NCBI GenBank assembly: GCA_004556745.1 | Contig: SFFY01000035.1 | Location: 1 to 44,065, forward strand | Reading direction: 5' to 3' | Length of the DNA stretch: 44,065 bases | Origin: Bacteroidales bacterium | GTDB taxonomy: Bacteria > Bacteroidota > Bacteroidia > Bacteroidales > Bacteroidaceae | In this document: one piece after another, positions 7,811-16,467 of the stretch | How positions within the stretch are numbered: the first letter of the stretch is position 1 | Layout of the letters: every line of letters begins with the position of its first letter | The notes under the pieces: generated by a model | Told to the model about the DNA's origin: nothing | Seen by the model: the letters and a program-made list of their open reading frames with translations, nothing else | Databases searched by the model: none | Made by a program: the position numbers and the translations under genes

Positions 7811-10273
7811 ATGAAAAACTATCTACGCACCTCGCTATGCTGCTTGCTGCTGCTCCTCACCGCCATGCTGCGGGCACAAACGCCGTCGGGGCTGAGCGTG
7901 ACCTTCAACCGCACTGGCGCAAACGGCGCATCTGTTGCCGTAAGCGTGATCGACCTCGCAGGGCACGCCGTCAGCGGAGCCACGGGCACCCTCGCCCTCT
8001 CCCACGACATGAAGACCTCGGGCACAAACATCACCTCGGGCATTCTCTGCCCCAACGCCAACGGCAACACCTCGCCGACCATTGTGTTCACCCTCTCGCT
8101 TAGCGGACTGCCCGCCGACTTTGCCTTCGATGGCATCGGGCTGGATATCCACGCCCTCAACGGCAGCGGAGCATACCAGTACAACAACGACAGCAAGGGC
8201 CGCCGCTTCAATGTTAGCGAACAGGTAGACACCGACGGCACTCCTGCCGCCTTCGCCACGCTCTCCGACATCGACATCGCCGACGGCGTTGGTTCGGAAG
8301 GCAATGTTCACCAAGTTTGGACCACCTCGGGCACAATGACCACTACCACGGCCGGCACGCTGACGCTCACGCTCACCGTGACTGCAGGCACGTCGAACGT
8401 CGGCTGCTTCTTCGGCTTGTCGGAAATCAGATTTACCAACTCCGAAGCGCCCGAGCCCGACCCCGACCCCGAGCCGGAGCCCGACCCGAACGGACGCATT
8501 GTAAATCTTAAATGGAAAAACACCACGGAACTCTACATAACGGAAGAAGCCGACGGCTCGCTCGTGGTGGCAGAATACGACACTTCGCGCCGCATGTTCT
8601 GGCAACTCGTTCCCACAGACGCAGAGAACGTGTACTATGTGCGCAACACCGCCACAGGACGCTATATCCAAAGCTGCAACCTCACGCCCTCCTCGGCCTC
8701 TAAATTGAAGACCGTGGACACGCCTGTGCCTTACTACATGGGACGCACGGCATCAACGGTCGCTGAAATCACGGGCTGCTATTATTTCAGTTCCACCGAC
8801 TGCACCAATTACAGCAACGAGGCAGCCTCGCCCCGTGCCCTGAACAAAGACGGCGCATCATCAAGCATCATCACGTGGCAGGCAGGGCCTAACAACGGCA
8901 CGTACCGCGTGGGCTCGTATTGGAAAGTCGTCGATACGGAGGACCTATACGAAGCCCGCCCCTTCACTCCCGTGAGCGAAAAGGGCAACGGCACTTATCT
9001 CTATAACATGGTCAGCACCACCACAGGCAAAGGCCTGCAAATGAACGGCGAAGGCACGCCTGAATGGCAACCGCTCGACGAGGGCGACGCACAGACGTGG
9101 TACTTCGTAGGTGAGAGCAACCGCGCCGGCGGCTATGAAATAGTATGCCGCAGCGGCGACCGCACGCTCACCTCGGGCGCAACCGACAAATGGTGCGTCT
9201 ATCCCGCCTCTACTGGCGACGATGCTTATTTCTTCCGCCCCTATGGCGCAGACATCGCGCAGACCTGCGCACTGACGGTGGAGGGCGATTCGCTCTTCCG
9301 CTTCCGCCAAGTGCGCAGCGCGTTTGCCCGCAGCGCAGGCATCTACCGCCTGCCGTGCGGCCAGCTTTCGGGCACGTATGTCGCCCAGGCCGCCGTGCAA
9401 GGCCCGGCTGCCCTCACGCCCCTGCACTACCCCATCGCCACGCTCAGCGGTTCGTCCACCGCGACCGGCAGCGTGCAGCCCTCTAAGTGGTACACCCTCT
9501 TCACCCACTCGCAAGCCACCCTCGCCCGCGGCAGGGAACTGCAAGCTACATTCAGCCTGAGCGCCGCGCCGGCGGAAGGCACGCAATGCTTCGCCTACTT
9601 CGACTGGAATGGCGACGGTGTGTTTGAAACCGCGCACGAGCTAACCATCGGTCAGCAGATGCAACTCACCACGACCGTGCCGCAAGATGCACGTATCGGC
9701 AAGAGCCGCCTGCGCCTGCGCCTCACCGACAACGGCCTGACCGATGCCGAGGACGACGTGAACGGACAGACCATCGACTTTATCCTTCACATCACCGACA
9801 GCGATGCCACCGAGTTCACGGCAACCGTAAGTACCGCCGACCCCACGCGCGGCACGGCAACCCTCACCGCGCCGACCACCGCCATCGCCACGCCCATCGG
9901 CACGGCCTCCTTCCTGGCTTGGCGCGAGGGACGCGCAGTCGTGTCGACCGATGCGGAATATACCTTTACGCTCGACCACAACGTGAACCTTGTGGCACTG
10001 TTTACGCCCAACACCAACGAAATTGGCACCGGCATCGATGCCATCGGGCAAAATGTTGAGCGAGCCATCGTACAGATCAAAGCAGGTCAGGGCGTGGTGC
10101 GTGCCGTGGGCGATGCCTCCGTGCGCAGTTTCCGCCTCTATTCCGCCGACGGTGCGCTCGTGGGTCAGACCACAGGCCGCGAACTCCCTGTGAAGCATTT
10201 GCCGCAAGGCACTTACATCGCCTACATCATCACCGATGGCGGCACTGATGCGGCAAAGGTGTGCGTGAAATAA
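7811..10273 (+). CDS. Secreted protein with beta-trefoil-like, GEVED and InlB-like repeats and a type IX-like tail
   Basis: This is an 820-residue exported protein. Residues 1-22 (MKNYLRTSLCCLLLLLTAML) form a signal peptide. After a beta-rich first domain, a Pro/Asp/Glu linker (PDPDPEPEPDP) sits near residue 220. It is followed by a stretch that looks ricin-like (ELYITEEADGSLVVAEY; YYVRNTATGRYIQSC). A GEVED-type domain lies near residues 590-655 (FAYFDWNGDGVFE), then an InlB-type repeat (YTFTLDHNVNLVALF). The C-terminus, LYSADGALVGQTTGRELPV to GTYIAYIITDGGTD and a final KVCVK, is a good match in style to the Por secretion tail (type IX secretion). No catalytic motif was seen. It lies 34 bp before the sulfatase gene and probably shares its transcript, which suggests a role in binding sulfated host or plant glycans. 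Confidence 0.75.
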   Translation: MKNYLRTSLCCLLLLLTAMLRAQTPSGLSVTFNRTGANGASVAVSVIDLAGHAVSGATGTLALSHDMKTSGTNITSGILCPNANGNTSPTIVFTLSLSGLPADFAFDGIGLDIHALNGSGAYQYNNDSKGRRFNVSEQVDTDGTPAAFATLSDIDIADGVGSEGNVHQVWTTSGTMTTTTAGTLTLTLTVTAGTSNVGCFFGLSEIRFTNSEAPEPDPDPEPEPDPNGRIVNLKWKNTTELYITEEADGSLVVAEYDTSRRMFWQLVPTDAENVYYVRNTATGRYIQSCNLTPSSASKLKTVDTPVPYYMGRTASTVAEITGCYYFSSTDCTNYSNEAASPRALNKDGASSSIITWQAGPNNGTYRVGSYWKVVDTEDLYEARPFTPVSEKGNGTYLYNMVSTTTGKGLQMNGEGTPEWQPLDEGDAQTWYFVGESNRAGGYEIVCRSGDRTLTSGATDKWCVYPASTGDDAYFFRPYGADIAQTCALTVEGDSLFRFRQVRSAFARSAGIYRLPCGQLSGTYVAQAAVQGPAALTPLHYPIATLSGSSTATGSVQPSKWYTLFTHSQATLARGRELQATFSLSAAPAEGTQCFAYFDWNGDGVFETAHELTIGQQMQLTTTVPQDARIGKSRLRLRLTDNGLTDAEDDVNGQTIDFILHITDSDATEFTATVSTADPTRGTATLTAPTTAIATPIGTASFLAWREGRAVVSTDAEYTFTLDHNVNLVALFTPNTNEIGTGIDAIGQNVERAIVQIKAGQGVVRAVGDASVRSFRLYSADGALVGQTTGRELPVKHLPQGTYIAYIITDGGTDAAKVCVK

Positions 10274-10307
10274 ATTTTCCCAATCCCCAAATACGATATC
10301 CACAATT

Positions 10308-11828
10308 ATGAAAAACGATAAAAGATTTTATTTAATGGGCTTCGGTGCCATGGCAGCCCTCGCAGCGGGCGCACAGGGACAGCGACCCAATATTATATAT
10401 ATAATGTGCGACGACATGGGCTACGGCGACCTCGCCTGCTACGGCCAGCAATACATCGCCACGCCCAACATTGACTGCCTCGCCTCCGAAGGCATGCGCT
10501 TCACGCAGGCCTACGCCGGCAGCCCCGTTTCAGCCCCCTCGCGCGCCACGTTCATGACCGGGCAGCACTCCGGCCACACCCATGTGCGCGGCAATAAGGA
10601 ATATTGGGGCAACTCCGGCACCGTGATGTATGGCAGCAATGCCGACTACGCCGTGGTGGGGCAAGAGCCTTACGATGTGAACCACATCATCATTCCCGAA
10701 ATCTTCAAGCAAGAGGGCTACACCACGGGCATGTTCGGCAAGTGGGCCGGCGGCTACGAGGGCTCGCCCTCCACGCCCGACAAGCGCGGCATCGATGAGT
10801 TCTACGGCTACATCTGCCAGTTCCAGGCACACCTCTACTACCCCAACTTCCTCAACGAGTACAGCCGCTCGCGCGGCGACGAGGGCGTGAGCCGCGTGAC
10901 GCTCGACCAGAACATCAACTACCCGATGTATGGCGACGGCTACCGCAACCGTGCGCAGTATTCCTCCGACCTCATCCACCAGAAGGCTATGGCATGGCTC
11001 GACAAGCAGACCGCCGACACGCCTTTCCTCGGCATCTTCACCTACACCCTGCCGCACGCCGAACTGGTGCAGCCCGAAGACTCCATCCTACTCGCCTACA
11101 AGGGGCATTTCTGCCAAGAGAAAACCTTTGGCGGCAACCAAGGCTCGCGCTACAACCCCACCGACTACGGCCACGCCGAGTTTGCCGCAATGATCACGCG
11201 CCTCGATGCGCAGGTGGGGCAGATTATGGCAAAACTCAAAGAGCGCGGGCTCGACGAGAACACCATCGTTATCTTTACCTCCGACAACGGCCCGCATGAG
11301 GAAGGCGGCGCAGACCCCGACTTCTTCAACCGCGACGGACTCCTGCAAGGCAAGAAGCGCAGCACCTATGAGGGCGGCATACGCATTCCCTTCATCGTGC
11401 GCTGGCCGGGCAAGGTGCAGGCAGGCACGGTCAACGACCATCAGCTCGCCTTCTACGACCTCCTGCCCACCTTCTGCGACCTCGCAGGCATCGACGGCTA
11501 TCCCGACAAGTTCCTCAACAAGAACGTCAGCACCGACTGCTTCGACGGCATCTCCTTCAAGCCCACCCTCCTCGGCGAGGAAGGGCAGCAAGAGCACGAG
11601 TTCCTTTACTGGGAATTCCACGAAACCAATATGATGGGCTTGCGCATGGGCAATTGGAAGATGGTGGTCAATGCCGGCAACTGCCTGCTCTACGACCTCT
11701 CCACCGACCTGCACGAGGACCACAACGTAGCGGCGCAATATCCCGACATCGTGAAGAAGATGAAGGAAATCATCTTGCGCGAACACACCAACAGTTCCCT
11801 CTTTCGGGTTACCCTTCCCAGCCTTTAA
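10308..11828 (+). CDS. Exported Ser-type arylsulfatase (S1 family)
   Basis: This 506-residue protein is a sulfatase that hydrolyses sulfate esters, probably on glycans. An N-terminal signal (residues 1-24) is followed directly by QRPNIIYIMCDDMGYGD, where D35 and D36 are metal ligands. The active-site motif is S75-A-P-S-R79 within SPVSAPSRATFMTGQHSGH. The residue to be oxidised to formylglycine is therefore Ser, not Cys. In anaerobes this is done by the radical-SAM enzyme anSME, which is not encoded in this window. Other family blocks visible are SDNGPHEEGG and GKKRSTYEGGIRIPFIVRW. Length is normal. The substrate cannot be told from sequence. It is probably the last gene of the unit that starts at 7811. 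Confidence 0.92.
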   Translation: MKNDKRFYLMGFGAMAALAAGAQGQRPNIIYIMCDDMGYGDLACYGQQYIATPNIDCLASEGMRFTQAYAGSPVSAPSRATFMTGQHSGHTHVRGNKEYWGNSGTVMYGSNADYAVVGQEPYDVNHIIIPEIFKQEGYTTGMFGKWAGGYEGSPSTPDKRGIDEFYGYICQFQAHLYYPNFLNEYSRSRGDEGVSRVTLDQNINYPMYGDGYRNRAQYSSDLIHQKAMAWLDKQTADTPFLGIFTYTLPHAELVQPEDSILLAYKGHFCQEKTFGGNQGSRYNPTDYGHAEFAAMITRLDAQVGQIMAKLKERGLDENTIVIFTSDNGPHEEGGADPDFFNRDGLLQGKKRSTYEGGIRIPFIVRWPGKVQAGTVNDHQLAFYDLLPTFCDLAGIDGYPDKFLNKNVSTDCFDGISFKPTLLGEEGQQEHEFLYWEFHETNMMGLRMGNWKMVVNAGNCLLYDLSTDLHEDHNVAAQYPDIVKKMKEIILREHTNSSLFRVTLPSL

Positions 11829-11851
11829 GGCAAAGCGGATATAATAAGAAG

Positions 11852-11890
11852 AAGCCTTCGGACGAAACAACGCGTCCGAAGGCTTTTTTG
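11852..11890 (+). terminator. Rho-independent terminator of the sulfatase unit
   Basis: AAGCCTTCGGACG (11852-11864) pairs with CGTCCGAAGGCTT (11873-11885) and is followed by a T run. It may also serve the convergent gene, which ends 21 bp further on. Confidence 0.88.
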
Positions 11891-11910
11891 TGGAAACAAA
11901 TGCAAACTGC

Positions 11911-13170
11911 TTAGCCAACCGAGCACAGCCATTTCCACAGCGGCACAACCTTAATCGTAAGGCCGTCGCGCTCTATCGTCTCTTCCTCGTCCTTCGTGAT
12001 AATGGCAAGGCATCGCACCTGTTGGAATTTGGCAAGGCTAACCAGTCCGTCCACCTCACGCTTGCGTGTTTCGGCATCGCGCAGAGAATAACTCACCTGA
12101 ATTGCCGCGCCTTCCAAAGGAAGATAAAAATCGACTTCCGCATTGGGGGTATTGAAGAAATAGCAATCGCTGCCATGCGTGCGCCGCAGATTAATGGCCA
12201 CGATGTTTTCCAAAAGCGAAGTGTCGGGATCGATGAGGAACAGTGCCAGCAATCCGTTGTCGATGAAATAATACTTCTTGTTCATCTCCTTGTCTTGCAG
12301 TTTTCCCATAAAGTTCTCAAAAGGCAGCGTCAGCCAAGATTCCTTCATGTAAGCAAGGTAATCAATCACCGTGTCGGTGCTGATTTTTTTGCCCGTGGAC
12401 GAAACGATGCTTGCAAGGCGGTTGTAGGAGAGCGGTTGCTTCACGCTTTCCGCCAGTTTGCGGATAAGCACTTTGAGCGCGAAGTCGTTACGGATGGCAT
12501 AGCGCGTTACTAGGTCGCCAAAGAAGATTTTGTTGTACAGGCTGCTCAGCCAAGGGCGGCTGTTCTTCATCAACGCCGTTTCAGGCAGTCCGCCGTTCCT
12601 GAAATAGAGTTCCGCCAAGCGTGCTATTTGCTTGCCGTTCTTTATGAGTGTATTCTGCTTTTTGAGGTCAAGGCCGTTGGCGTTGAGATATTCGGCAAAG
12701 GAATACGGGTACACCTCTTGTATCATATACCTGCCGCCCAGCGTGGTGGCAATCTCGCTCGAAAGCATTTTGGCGTTGCTGCCGGTGATATATACATTAT
12801 ATTTATGGTCTGCCAAACGGCGGGCAAACTTTTCCCAACCCTCCACAAGCTGTATTTCATCGAGGAAAAAGATAGGGCGGTGATCATACATCTCTTCGTA
12901 GCACACCTTAATGAGTTCGAGATCGCTCAGTTGCAGCGAGTCGATGCGGTCGTCTTCAAAATTGAAGAACAGAATCTCCTCGCGGCTGTGCCCGCTTTTG
13001 ATGAGTTGCGCAATCCGTTGGTACATCAGGTACGACTTGCCCGCATGGCGCAGGCCAACCATTACGTAGTTCTGCCCGTCCATGAAGTCCACCCGCCGCT
13101 CTACCAGTTGCACGCTGGTCGCAAATTGCTGGTATTCTGCAATAAGTTGTTTCACTAAATCTTTGGTCAT
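11911..13170 (-). CDS. AAA-type ATPase with C-terminal DUF4143
   Basis: This is a 419-residue member of the AAA_14/DUF4143 ATPase group. The P-loop is GLRHAGKS (39-46) and the Walker B is FFLDEIQ (101-107). The second half (KLAESVKQPLSYNRLASIV; YYFIDNGLLALFL; EVDFYLPLEGAAIQVSY) is the DUF4143 region, which has a nuclease-like fold in some predictions. Cellular function is not established; the family is scattered and multicopy in Bacteroidetes and archaea. An in-frame ATG 12 bp upstream (13182) gives a 423-residue version. I prefer MTKDLVKQLI because its spacing to the -7 box is more usual. It is transcribed toward the sulfatase and away from clpB, behind two palindromes that may be its operator. 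Confidence 0.85.
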   Translation of the reverse strand: MTKDLVKQLIAEYQQFATSVQLVERRVDFMDGQNYVMVGLRHAGKSYLMYQRIAQLIKSGHSREEILFFNFEDDRIDSLQLSDLELIKVCYEEMYDHRPIFFLDEIQLVEGWEKFARRLADHKYNVYITGSNAKMLSSEIATTLGGRYMIQEVYPYSFAEYLNANGLDLKKQNTLIKNGKQIARLAELYFRNGGLPETALMKNSRPWLSSLYNKIFFGDLVTRYAIRNDFALKVLIRKLAESVKQPLSYNRLASIVSSTGKKISTDTVIDYLAYMKESWLTLPFENFMGKLQDKEMNKKYYFIDNGLLALFLIDPDTSLLENIVAINLRRTHGSDCYFFNTPNAEVDFYLPLEGAAIQVSYSLRDAETRKREVDGLVSLAKFQQVRCLAIITKDEEETIERDGLTIKVVPLWKWLCSVG

Positions 13171-13199
13171 AACGCAAAGCAATTAAAACTTTCTTACTG

Positions 13200-13207
13200 C
13201 AAAGTTA
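13200..13207 (-). promoter_or_regulatory. -7 box of the AAA/DUF4143 gene
   Basis: On the minus strand this reads TAACTTTG, the Bacteroidetes -7 box, about 30 nt before the chosen start codon. The -33 position is occupied by the palindrome at 13211-13234 rather than by TTTG, so the promoter may be weak or regulated. Confidence 0.6.
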
Positions 13208-13210
13208 CGT

Positions 13211-13267
13211 TTTTATCGAATATACTCGATAAAAATGCCCCTATTTTATCGAATATATTCGACAAAA
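13211..13267. promoter_or_regulatory. Two 24-bp palindromes, probable operator pair
   Basis: Two near-identical palindromes with core ATCGAATATAyTCGAT, each flanked by TTTT and AAAA, lie at 13211-13234 and 13244-13267. Their centres are 33 bp apart, about three helical turns. The first ends 4 bp upstream of the minus-strand -7 box, covering the -33 position. A dimeric regulator bound here would block the AAA/DUF4143 promoter. The regulator is not encoded next door. Confidence 0.6.
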
Positions 13268-13448
13268 TAGAGAAAACAAAAAGCCTCGTCCTGCCTTTTT
13301 GTCATAAGAAAAGAGGCAAAAACCGCGTCAAAACGGCGGCAAACCCAAAGAAATGTTAGCAGAAAAGGCTTTGGCAGACTGTTTGTGCTGTCTCTCGGTA
13401 GACAATCGTAATATCTATTGCATCAATAAAATCTAAAAATATAAAGTT

Positions 13449-16043
13449 ATGAAATTCGACAACTTCACCATCAAGTCCCAAGAGGCCGTGCAGCACGCCA
13501 TCGACCGCGCGCAGGCCTTAGGGCATCAGGCCATCGGCTGCGCCCATCTGCTTTCGGGCGTGCTGGCGGCAGGCGAGAACGTCACGCAGTTTCTCTTCGG
13601 CAAGACGGGCGTGCAGGAGCCGGTGCTCCGCCGCGCCCTCGACAGCCAGTTGCAGAGCCTGCCGCGCGTGAGCGGCGGCGAACCTTATCTCGACCGCGAG
13701 GCCAACGAGGCCCTCAGCCGCGCCACCGCTGAGGCGCAGAAAATGGGCGACCAGTTCGTGACGCTCGAAGCCCTCCTGCTCGCCCTCCTGCTCACCAAGA
13801 GCACGACGGCACAGATTTTGAAAGATGCCGGCCTCTCCGAGCAAGCCCTGCGACAGGCCATCAAGGAACTGCGCGGCGGGCAGAAAGCAGCCTCACAAGG
13901 GTCAGAAGATACTTATCAGGCGTTGGCGAAATACGCCCGCAACCTCGTGAACGAGGCGCGCGAAGGCAAACTCGACCCCGTTATCGGGCGCGACGAAGAG
14001 ATACGCCGCGTGCTGCAAATCCTCTCGCGCCGCACCAAGAACAACCCCATTCTCATCGGCGAGCCAGGCACGGGCAAAACGGCCATCGTGGAGGGACTGG
14101 CGCAGCGCATCGTGCGCGGCGACGTGCCGGAGAACCTGAAAAACAAGCAACTCTACTCTCTCGACATGGGCGCACTCGTGGCAGGCGCGAAGTATAAGGG
14201 AGAATTTGAGGAACGCCTCAAAAGCGTCATCAACGAAGTGACGCAGGCCGAGGGCGGTATCATTCTCTTCATCGACGAAATCCACACGCTCGTCGGGGCG
14301 GGCAAGAGCGAGGGCGCCATGGACGCTGCCAATATCCTCAAGCCCGCGCTCGCACGCGGCGAACTGCGCAGCATCGGTGCCACCACTTTGGAGGAATATC
14401 AGAAATATTTTGAAAAAGACAAGGCCCTCGAGCGCCGTTTCCAGACGGTCACGGTGGACGAACCTACGCCCGAAGACGCCATTTCCATTCTGCGCGGTCT
14501 CAAAGAGAAATATGAGAACCATCACCACGTGCGCATTCAGGACGATGCCATTATCGCCGCCGTGAACCTTTCCCACCGCTACATCAATGAGCGTTTCCTG
14601 CCAGACAAGGCCATTGACCTTATGGACGAGGCGGCTGCCAAACTCCGCATGGAGCGCGACTCGCAGCCCGAGGAACTCGACGAAATCACGCGCCGCCTGC
14701 GCCAGCTCGAAATCGAGCGCGAGGCCATCAAGCGCGAAAACGACGAGCAGAAACTCGAAGGCCTCAACCGCGAAATCTCCGATTTGCAGGAGCGCGAAAA
14801 ATCCCTCCGCGCCAAGTGGGAGGGCGAGAAGGAACTCCTCTCCCGCATTCAGGCCGACAAGGAACAGGCAGAGCACCTCAAGTTTGAGGCAGAGCGTGCC
14901 GAGCGCGAAGGCGACTATGGGCGCGTGGCCGAAATACGCTACGGCCAGCTCAAAGCCCTCGGCGACGACATTGCCCGCGTGCAGCAGCAACTGCGCGAGC
15001 GGCAGGGCGCGGAGGCGATGGTCAAGGAAGAGGTCACGCCCGACGACATTGCCGACGTGGTGAGCCGCTGGACGGGCATACCCGTGAGCAAGATGCTCGC
15101 AGGCGAACGCGAGAAACTTCTCCACCTCGAAGAAGAGTTGCACCGCCGCGTTGTGGGGCAGGACGAGGCCATACGCGCCGTGAGCGATGCCGTGCGCCGC
15201 AGCCGCGCCGGACTGCAAGACCCCAAGCGCCCCATCGGCTCCTTCATCTTCCTCGGCAGCACGGGCGTGGGCAAGACGGAACTGGCAAAGGCCCTCGCCG
15301 ACTATCTCTTCAACGACGAGAACATGATGACCCGCATCGACATGTCGGAATACCAGGAAAAGTTCAGCGTGTCGCGCCTCGTCGGTGCGCCTCCGGGCTA
15401 CGTGGGTTACGACGAGGGCGGCCAGCTCACTGAGGCCGTGCGCCGCAAGCCTTACAGCGTGGTGCTGTTCGATGAAATCGAGAAGGCGCACCCCGACGTG
15501 TTCAACATTCTCCTGCAAGTGCTCGACGACGGCCGCCTCACCGACAACAAGGGACGTACCGTCAACTTCAAGAACACCATCATCATCATGACCTCCAACC
15601 TCGGCTCGCAGTTCATTCAGAGCAAGCTGGAAGGCCTCGCCCCGAGCGGTGCAGGGCGCGAACGCGCCTTGGAAGAAGCCAAGGAGGGCGTTATGGAACT
15701 CTTGAAAAAGACCATTCGCCCCGAGTTCCTCAACCGTATCGACGACATCATCATGTTCAGCCCGCTCACTGAGCCTGAAATCCGTCAGATCGTGCGCCTG
15801 CAAATCGATGCCATCGTGCGCCGCCTGCAGTCGCAGGAGGTCAGCCTTACGGTTGACGAGAGCGCAGTAGGCCTCATCGCTTCTGCCGGCTTCGACCCCG
15901 AGTTTGGCGCGCGCCCCGTGAAGCGTGCCTTGCAGCGCCTCTTGCTCAACGACCTCAGCCGCGCCCTGCTCGGTGGCACGGTGGACCGCCGCCGGCCCAT
16001 CCGCGTCACGGCGCACGGCGATGCGTTGGAGTTTAAGAATTAA
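13449..16043 (+). CDS. clpB: ATP-dependent disaggregase ClpB
   Basis: This 864-residue Hsp100 chaperone works with DnaK to extract and refold proteins from aggregates in the cytosol. Domain order is standard: N-terminal Clp repeat domain (1-145), first AAA domain with P-loop GEPGTGKT (204-211) and Walker B ILFIDEIH, and a long coiled-coil middle domain (about 400-525). The second AAA domain has P-loop GSTGVGKT (603-610) and VVLFDEIEKAHPD. The middle domain distinguishes it from ClpA and ClpC. The start ATG follows an AT-rich leader; the 180 bp before it contain no clear TAnnTTTG box, which would fit a stress-specific promoter. It is transcribed alone. Confidence 0.97.
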   Translation: MKFDNFTIKSQEAVQHAIDRAQALGHQAIGCAHLLSGVLAAGENVTQFLFGKTGVQEPVLRRALDSQLQSLPRVSGGEPYLDREANEALSRATAEAQKMGDQFVTLEALLLALLLTKSTTAQILKDAGLSEQALRQAIKELRGGQKAASQGSEDTYQALAKYARNLVNEAREGKLDPVIGRDEEIRRVLQILSRRTKNNPILIGEPGTGKTAIVEGLAQRIVRGDVPENLKNKQLYSLDMGALVAGAKYKGEFEERLKSVINEVTQAEGGIILFIDEIHTLVGAGKSEGAMDAANILKPALARGELRSIGATTLEEYQKYFEKDKALERRFQTVTVDEPTPEDAISILRGLKEKYENHHHVRIQDDAIIAAVNLSHRYINERFLPDKAIDLMDEAAAKLRMERDSQPEELDEITRRLRQLEIEREAIKRENDEQKLEGLNREISDLQEREKSLRAKWEGEKELLSRIQADKEQAEHLKFEAERAEREGDYGRVAEIRYGQLKALGDDIARVQQQLRERQGAEAMVKEEVTPDDIADVVSRWTGIPVSKMLAGEREKLLHLEEELHRRVVGQDEAIRAVSDAVRRSRAGLQDPKRPIGSFIFLGSTGVGKTELAKALADYLFNDENMMTRIDMSEYQEKFSVSRLVGAPPGYVGYDEGGQLTEAVRRKPYSVVLFDEIEKAHPDVFNILLQVLDDGRLTDNKGRTVNFKNTIIIMTSNLGSQFIQSKLEGLAPSGAGRERALEEAKEGVMELLKKTIRPEFLNRIDDIIMFSPLTEPEIRQIVRLQIDAIVRRLQSQEVSLTVDESAVGLIASAGFDPEFGARPVKRALQRLLLNDLSRALLGGTVDRRRPIRVTAHGDALEFKN

Positions 16044-16062
16044 GACATACCTGTTTATAGCG

Positions 16063-16106
16063 ATCCGCCCGTCCGAGAGACAACTTCTCGGGCGGGCGGA
16101 TTTTTC
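16063..16106 (+). terminator. Rho-independent terminator of clpB
   Basis: A long GC stem, ATCCGCCCGTCCGAGA with TCTCGGGCGGGCGGAT (one bulge), is followed by TTTTTC, 20 bp after the clpB stop. Confidence 0.88.
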
Positions 16107-16200
16107 TTTGCATCTGGCCGCAACTATCTGCCAAGAGCCGCGACGCTATCTGTCGAGACAATTTTTCCTTTCTCCTTGATGTTTTTCTCTATCAGCAAGC

Positions 16201-16330
16201 AATTTTTTCCTATCTGCGCAGATATTTTTTGTTACAAACTTTGTAACGCATATTACAAACTTTGTAATACGTGTTACAAACTTTCTAACACATGTTACAA
16301 AGTTTGTAACAAAAACTTTCTTATAGGATA
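16201..16330. repeat. Repeat family C, copy 1: four 17-bp palindromes at 21-bp spacing
   Basis: Palindromes of the form GTTACAAAsTTTGTAAC lie at 16231-16247, 16252-16268, 16273-16289 and 16294-16310, each starting exactly 21 bp after the last with a 4-bp spacer. The second has ATTAC...GTAAT ends and the third a single mismatch. The array is preceded by the palindrome TATCTGCGCAGATA (16211-16224) and followed by AAAAACTTTCTTATAGGATA; both flanks recur at copy 2 (37803-37930). It fills the gap between convergent clpB and the MATE gene. The rest of 16107-16394 is AT-rich with scattered CTATCTG-like words and no gene. Confidence 0.85.
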
Positions 16331-16394
16331 GGAAAAAATATCAGCAAGCAAATAAAAAATAGCTTGGAAAAAGTGAAAACTATAAAGGGGGAAA

Positions 16395-16434
16395 TAAAAA
16401 ACTGTCCGAGAAAGAAATTTTCTTTCCCGGACAG
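16395..16434 (-). terminator. Terminator of the cstA-MATE unit
   Basis: CTGTCCGAGAAAGAAA pairs with TTTCTTTCCCGGACAG with one mismatch. Read on the minus strand it runs into TTTTTTAT, 34 bp after the MATE stop codon. Confidence 0.85.
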
Positions 16435-16467
16435 TATGCACCAAAGCTCCGAAAGAAGCGATGCGCT

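Noticed and set aside
16231..16310. CRISPR-like array
   Set aside because: The repeats are 17 bp with 4-bp spacers, with no variable spacers and no cas genes.
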